64,000 nucleotides of DNA, from assembly GCF_000308655.1 (NCBI RefSeq), contig NZ_BAGC01000054.1, positions 123,199 through 187,198 on the forward strand, read 5' to 3'. Below the pieces are notes generated by a model that worked only from the letters and a program-made list of their open reading frames with translations, searched no databases and was not told the origin of the DNA. Below are positions 60,611 through 64,000 of this stretch, piece by piece (positions within the stretch are counted from its first letter, which is position 1; every line of letters starts with the position of its first letter). Made by a program: the position numbers and the translations under genes. The stretch comes from Nocardia niigatensis NBRC 100131. Its GTDB lineage: Bacteria; Actinomycetota; Actinomycetes; Mycobacteriales; Mycobacteriaceae.

Positions 60611-62482
60611 TCAGCGATGCGCGTATTCGATCATGGACTCATTCGCCGCGACCTGGCCGCCAGTGCTGATGACCAGGCTGTAGGCGGTGATCCGGTACTG
60701 GGTGCCGTCGGTGGGATTGGTGACGGTGAAGCCGCCGGTGCCGTCGGGCACCGGGTCGTCGAGCTGGATGCCGGCGTTGTCGCTGATACGCACGCCCTTG
60801 TAGTAGAAGCGGCCGGTCGCGGTGCGGCACACGACCAGGCGCGACTTGTCGGTACGGCCGATGGCCATGGCCGGGTCGTCGGCATTGCAGCGCGGCAGCT
60901 GCGAGGTGAAACCCTGTGTGTCCGTACCGGATACGGAGCCGGCGAGCGGAACCAGGGTGGTGGTCGGGGCGGTCGCCGCCGAGGTGCGCACAGTGACGCC
61001 GGTGGTGGTCGCCGGACGGGTGATCGTCGTGGTGCCTCCGGCATCGGTGTTGCCGCCGGTGTCGCGGCCGGACAGCAGGACCCAGGTCAGCACCGCGCCG
61101 AGCACCAGGACCACCCCGATGAGCGCGCCCACCAGCAACGGCACGTTGTTGCGCGGCTCGGGCGGCAACGGCAGCGGCGCGGAAGGGTGCTCGCGGGGCA
61201 GGGCCGGGTTCTCATACGGCGCAGTCTGGTTCGCGTAGGGCGCTGCCTGGTTGGCGTAGGGCGCTGCCTGGTTCGCGTAGGGCGCTGCCTGGTTCGCGTA
61301 CGGTCCGTGGCCGGGCAGATACCCGGCCTGTCCGGCGGGCACGCGGCGCAGCACGGTCGGCTCGTTGTCCGGCCCGGTCGGGACCGGGCCGGAAACCTGG
61401 CCGCCTCGGGAGTAGTCGACCGGACCGGAAAGCTGCTGCGGTCCCGAAGAGTCCACCGGACCCGACGGATGCGCGCCGGCAGGCACCTCGCCGGGCCCGG
61501 ACGGGTGCCCCGGACGCGGGTAATCGCCGGCGCCCGCAGGCCGGTCGAGGTAGTTCGGCCCGGAATGCCCGTCCGGCACCGCGGGTGACCCGATGGTCGG
61601 CGGGGCGGGCGGCACGGTGGTGCGGGTCGGCTCGCCCTGGCCGGCGCGCAGGAGCGCGGCTCGGGCGGCGCGGGCGAGCTGCCCGGCGGTGGCGTAGCGC
61701 CGGGTCGGATCCTTGGCCATGCCGATGGCGACCACCTGATCCAGACCGACCGGCACGCCGGCGCGGACGCTGGGCCGCGGCGGGGGCGTGAGCATGTGGG
61801 CCCGGATGGTGGCGAGATTGCCCTCCACCCGGAACGGCGGCCCGCCGGTGAGGCATTCGTAGAGCACGCAGGCCAGCGCGTAGATGTCGGCGCCCGGCGA
61901 GACCGAGGCATTGTGCTCGAAGCGTTCCGGGGCCATGTAGGCGAAGGAGCCGATGGCATTGCCGGTCTGGGTGAGCTGGACGTCGGATTCGGTGTGCGCG
62001 ATGCCGAAATCCACCAGGTAGGCGAAGGTTTCGCCGGTGAGCAGGATATTGGCGGGTTTGACGTCGCGGTGCACGAGCCCGCTCTCGTGGGCGGCGTCGA
62101 GCGCGGCGGCGATCTGCTCCACCACGGTGACGGCCCGCTCGGGCTGCATCGGGCCCTCGTCGTGCAGGTATGCCTTGAGGTCGCGGCCGCGCACCAGCCG
62201 CATGTCGATGAACAGGACGCCGTCCACCTCACCCCAGTCGTGGACCGGAATGACGTGTGGTTCCTGGAGTTTGGCGGCGGTGCGCGATTCGCGGCGAAAT
62301 CGCTCGACGTAGGTGGGCTGCCGCGCCAGGTCGACATCGAGCAGTTTGACCGCGACCACCCGGTCGCGCACGGTGTCATAGGCCTCGTAGACCTCGCCCA
62401 TGCCGCCGACCCCGAGCAGCCGGCGCAACTCGTACTGCCCGAACCGCGAACCAGCCCTCTCCCCTGCGGCCACCCGCGTCAT
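60611..62482 (-). CDS. Membrane Ser/Thr protein kinase (PknB-like)
   Basis: The 623-aa receptor-type kinase has an N-terminal kinase domain (about residues 15-275) with LGVGGMGEVYEA, the lysine in VAVKLL, HRDVKPANILL, DFGIAHT and YMAPERF, all catalytic residues present. A Pro/Gly-rich linker of about 170 residues with PYANQAA repeats follows. One membrane helix (about 449-472, LLVGALIGVVLVLGAVLTWV) leads to an extracellular domain of about 150 residues. There is no PASTA repeat, so it resembles the PknE/PknF group more than PknB. Its sensor ligand is unknown. Confidence 0.94.
   Translation of the reverse strand: MTRVAAGERAGSRFGQYELRRLLGVGGMGEVYEAYDTVRDRVVAVKLLDVDLARQPTYVERFRRESRTAAKLQEPHVIPVHDWGEVDGVLFIDMRLVRGRDLKAYLHDEGPMQPERAVTVVEQIAAALDAAHESGLVHRDVKPANILLTGETFAYLVDFGIAHTESDVQLTQTGNAIGSFAYMAPERFEHNASVSPGADIYALACVLYECLTGGPPFRVEGNLATIRAHMLTPPPRPSVRAGVPVGLDQVVAIGMAKDPTRRYATAGQLARAARAALLRAGQGEPTRTTVPPAPPTIGSPAVPDGHSGPNYLDRPAGAGDYPRPGHPSGPGEVPAGAHPSGPVDSSGPQQLSGPVDYSRGGQVSGPVPTGPDNEPTVLRRVPAGQAGYLPGHGPYANQAAPYANQAAPYANQAAPYANQTAPYENPALPREHPSAPLPLPPEPRNNVPLLVGALIGVVLVLGAVLTWVLLSGRDTGGNTDAGGTTTITRPATTTGVTVRTSAATAPTTTLVPLAGSVSGTDTQGFTSQLPRCNADDPAMAIGRTDKSRLVVCRTATGRFYYKGVRISDNAGIQLDDPVPDGTGGFTVTNPTDGTQYRITAYSLVISTGGQVAANESMIEYAHR
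61219..61302. repeat. Four 21-bp tandem repeats in kinase linker
   Basis: The unit GCGCTGCCTGGTTCGCGTAG plus G is repeated four times with few changes and encodes PYANQAA. A degenerate fifth unit (PYENPAL) adjoins. Copy number may vary between strains. Confidence 0.9.
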
Positions 62483-62785
62483 CCTCCCTAGTGCTGGATG
62501 TACAACAGGAAAGGCTACGGGCCATGGCGCGCACTGTCATTCCCCCGAACCCACCGGCAGTCCCGAGGCACCCGCCGTCAAGCCCCGAACAGTGTCGTTT
62601 CGCTTTCGGCTGGACTGATCTCCGCAGTCGAGAAACACTGTCGTTCCCACTACAGAAGTACAGGTGACTCGACGTGAGTGTGTCCCGCACGCCCCGTAGA
62701 GTCATGTCACGGACTTCGGTCAGCAAGCACCTCACCGGTGCTTATGGAAAGACATGCGGCACACCGTGCAGCGCGAGGAGCACCA
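62483..62785. promoter_or_regulatory. Divergent promoter region, kinase / thioesterase
   Basis: These 303 bp have no credible gene and must carry the promoters of the two divergent genes. No specific box is clear. Confidence 0.4.
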
Positions 62786-63562
62786 GTGTCACTCGATGAG
62801 CCACTCGCCCCGCTTCCCCAGGAGGGCATGGGCTTCGCTTCCGCGTGGCCCGCTCGAGCCGGCGACGTGGATCCCTATCACCGGCTGCGATTCGATGCCG
62901 TGGCCCGCTACCTCCAGGACATCGCCTGGGAGGAAATGCAATCCGGTTTCTTCCATCGGACGGATCCGGCCTGGATCGTGCGGCGCACCGTGGTGGACGT
63001 GGTGCGGCCCATCCACTGGCCGGACCGGGTGGAACTGCGGCGCTGGTGTTCGGCCATGTCGACGCGGTGGACCAATATGCGGGTGCGCATCACCAGCGAG
63101 AACGGCGGCCTGATCGAGACCGAGGGCTTCTGGATCAATATCAACGAGTTCACCAATATGCCGACCCGGATCAGCGACGAGGGCCTGGCCGAACTCGCCC
63201 GCACCACCAATGAGCACCGGCTGCGCTGGCGGCCCTGGCTCACCGATCCCACGCCGCCGGAGTCGGACGTGGATCTGCCGTTCCCGGTGCGCGCCACCGA
63301 TATCGACCAGTACAACCACGTGAACAACGCGGCCTACTGGCAGGCGGTGGAGCAGTACCTGGTCGACTACCCGAAGCTGGTCGCCGGACCGCATCGCGCG
63401 GTCATCGAGTACGTGGCACCGGTGCTGGCGCGCCAGCACATCAGCGTGCGCAGCCGGTACGAGCCGGGTGATCGCAGCGGGCATCCGGCGTCGCTGCGGC
63501 TGTGGTTCGTCGTGGGCGGGGTGACGACCACGGCCGTGCGAATCGGGCCGCTGCCGAGCTGA
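62786..63562 (+). CDS. Acyl-ACP thioesterase-like protein
   Basis: The 258-aa double hot-dog protein resembles acyl-ACP thioesterases, which release fatty acids from carrier protein. The first half has DVDPYHRLRFDAVARYLQDI and the second DIDQYNHVNNAAYWQAVEQY, holding the conserved Asn-x-His pattern. I chose GTG 62786, which has GCGAGGAG upstream. Expected to be cytoplasmic. A free fatty acid could in principle feed lipopeptide synthesis, but it is about 28 kb from the NRPS start, so no link is claimed. Confidence 0.85.
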   Translation: MSLDEPLAPLPQEGMGFASAWPARAGDVDPYHRLRFDAVARYLQDIAWEEMQSGFFHRTDPAWIVRRTVVDVVRPIHWPDRVELRRWCSAMSTRWTNMRVRITSENGGLIETEGFWININEFTNMPTRISDEGLAELARTTNEHRLRWRPWLTDPTPPESDVDLPFPVRATDIDQYNHVNNAAYWQAVEQYLVDYPKLVAGPHRAVIEYVAPVLARQHISVRSRYEPGDRSGHPASLRLWFVVGGVTTTAVRIGPLPS

Positions 63563-64000
63563 ATCGGCCCCACACAACCGAATCGGATATTGCTGATCTG
63601 AGCCGTTGGCGCAGCTGCGAATCCGACTGTCCCGACGCGACATTCCCTGCGAACCAACATGTTCGCCGAGTGTTTGCCCGCGACCCTGTGCGCGGCGGCA
63701 CCCGCACGGTCACCGCCGTCCGGCACCCCGCCGGCCGCGTCGGCTGCACCGACTCGATCAACGTGGCCACCCGATAAGTCCGTCAGGTCGGCACCACCGA
63801 CGTGGCCACCATCGACGGCTGGTCCCGCAAGGCCGTCCTCGGCAGCCCCGACGTCCCCTCCAGTGCGCCCAGGACGGCCTCGTCGTCAACATGAGCGCCG
63901 GCCGACCCGGCAACTCCCGAAGACGGCTGTGGCCCCACCTTTCCAGGTGGGGCAACAGCCGTCGGTGTGGACGCTCCGGGAGTCGGGCTATCCCTTCGCG
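63563..64000. other. Region without a recognisable gene
   Basis: These 438 bp give only short, unconvincing reading frames on both strands. A phrase near 63780-63850 (VGTTDVATIDGWSRK) may be a decayed coding fragment. A long hairpin lies at 63922-63963. Confidence 0.5.
63922..63963. terminator. Long near-perfect hairpin
   Basis: The arms 63922-63940 and 63945-63963 form a 19-bp stem with one mismatch (GCCCCACCT / AGGTGGGGC core) and a TTCC loop. No T-run follows. A bidirectional terminator is likely. Confidence 0.6.

Overview
The window is GC-rich actinobacterial DNA, most like Nocardia or a close mycolic-acid relative. The support is a KshB-type steroid hydroxylase reductase with a KstR-like operator, a MftF-type mycofactocin glycosyltransferase, paired DUF3558-like lipoproteins, the rpsL-rpsG-fusA-tuf block, a LIP-family secreted lipase and frequent GTG/TTG starts. 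No species can be assigned from the sequence alone.

Positions 1-34349 hold two collinear giant non-ribosomal peptide synthetase genes on the minus strand. The upstream gene (about 6,033 aa) carries five complete C-A-T modules, then a sixth C domain and a short tail. The downstream gene overlaps it as TGATG, starts with a segment homologous to that tail, continues A6-T6 and four further C-A-T modules, and leaves the window inside C11. Ten A domains are visible, with no epimerisation domain. Specificity positions read from the sequence suggest Ser at modules 1, 3 and 8, Thr at module 4 and probably Leu at module 6; the others are not assigned. The first C domain resembles that of EntF. A GAF-wHTH-BTAD-like regulator (34807-36159) lies upstream in the same direction and is the obvious candidate controller.

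Positions 36553-49252 are mixed metabolism: a P450, an isolated mftF convergent with it, a TetR regulator and kshB behind a perfect KstR-like palindrome. An orphan intein fossil follows, split by a nonsense codon. Next come a small secreted SLT transglycosylase, an AlkD-type repair protein, a disordered conserved protein, a secreted lipase, another TetR regulator, an SPW-repeat membrane protein and a ferredoxin reductase whose 5' codons contain the same 14-bp KstR-like palindrome.

Positions 49360-63562 are mostly housekeeping: an Asp/Glu-racemase-like gene, tuf-fusA-rpsG-rpsL, two lipoproteins, 4-hydroxyphenylpyruvate dioxygenase with a divergent Lrp/AsnC regulator, an AlkZ-like protein, a quinone oxidoreductase, a Ser/Thr kinase and an acyl-ACP thioesterase.

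The most unusual signal is a dispersed 122-146 bp GC-rich palindromic repeat: two intergenic copies, two full copies inserted in frame in NRPS A domains, and a 25-bp remnant in a third. The paired stem arms differ between copies but stay complementary. The three A domains affected are exactly the three predicted to activate serine.
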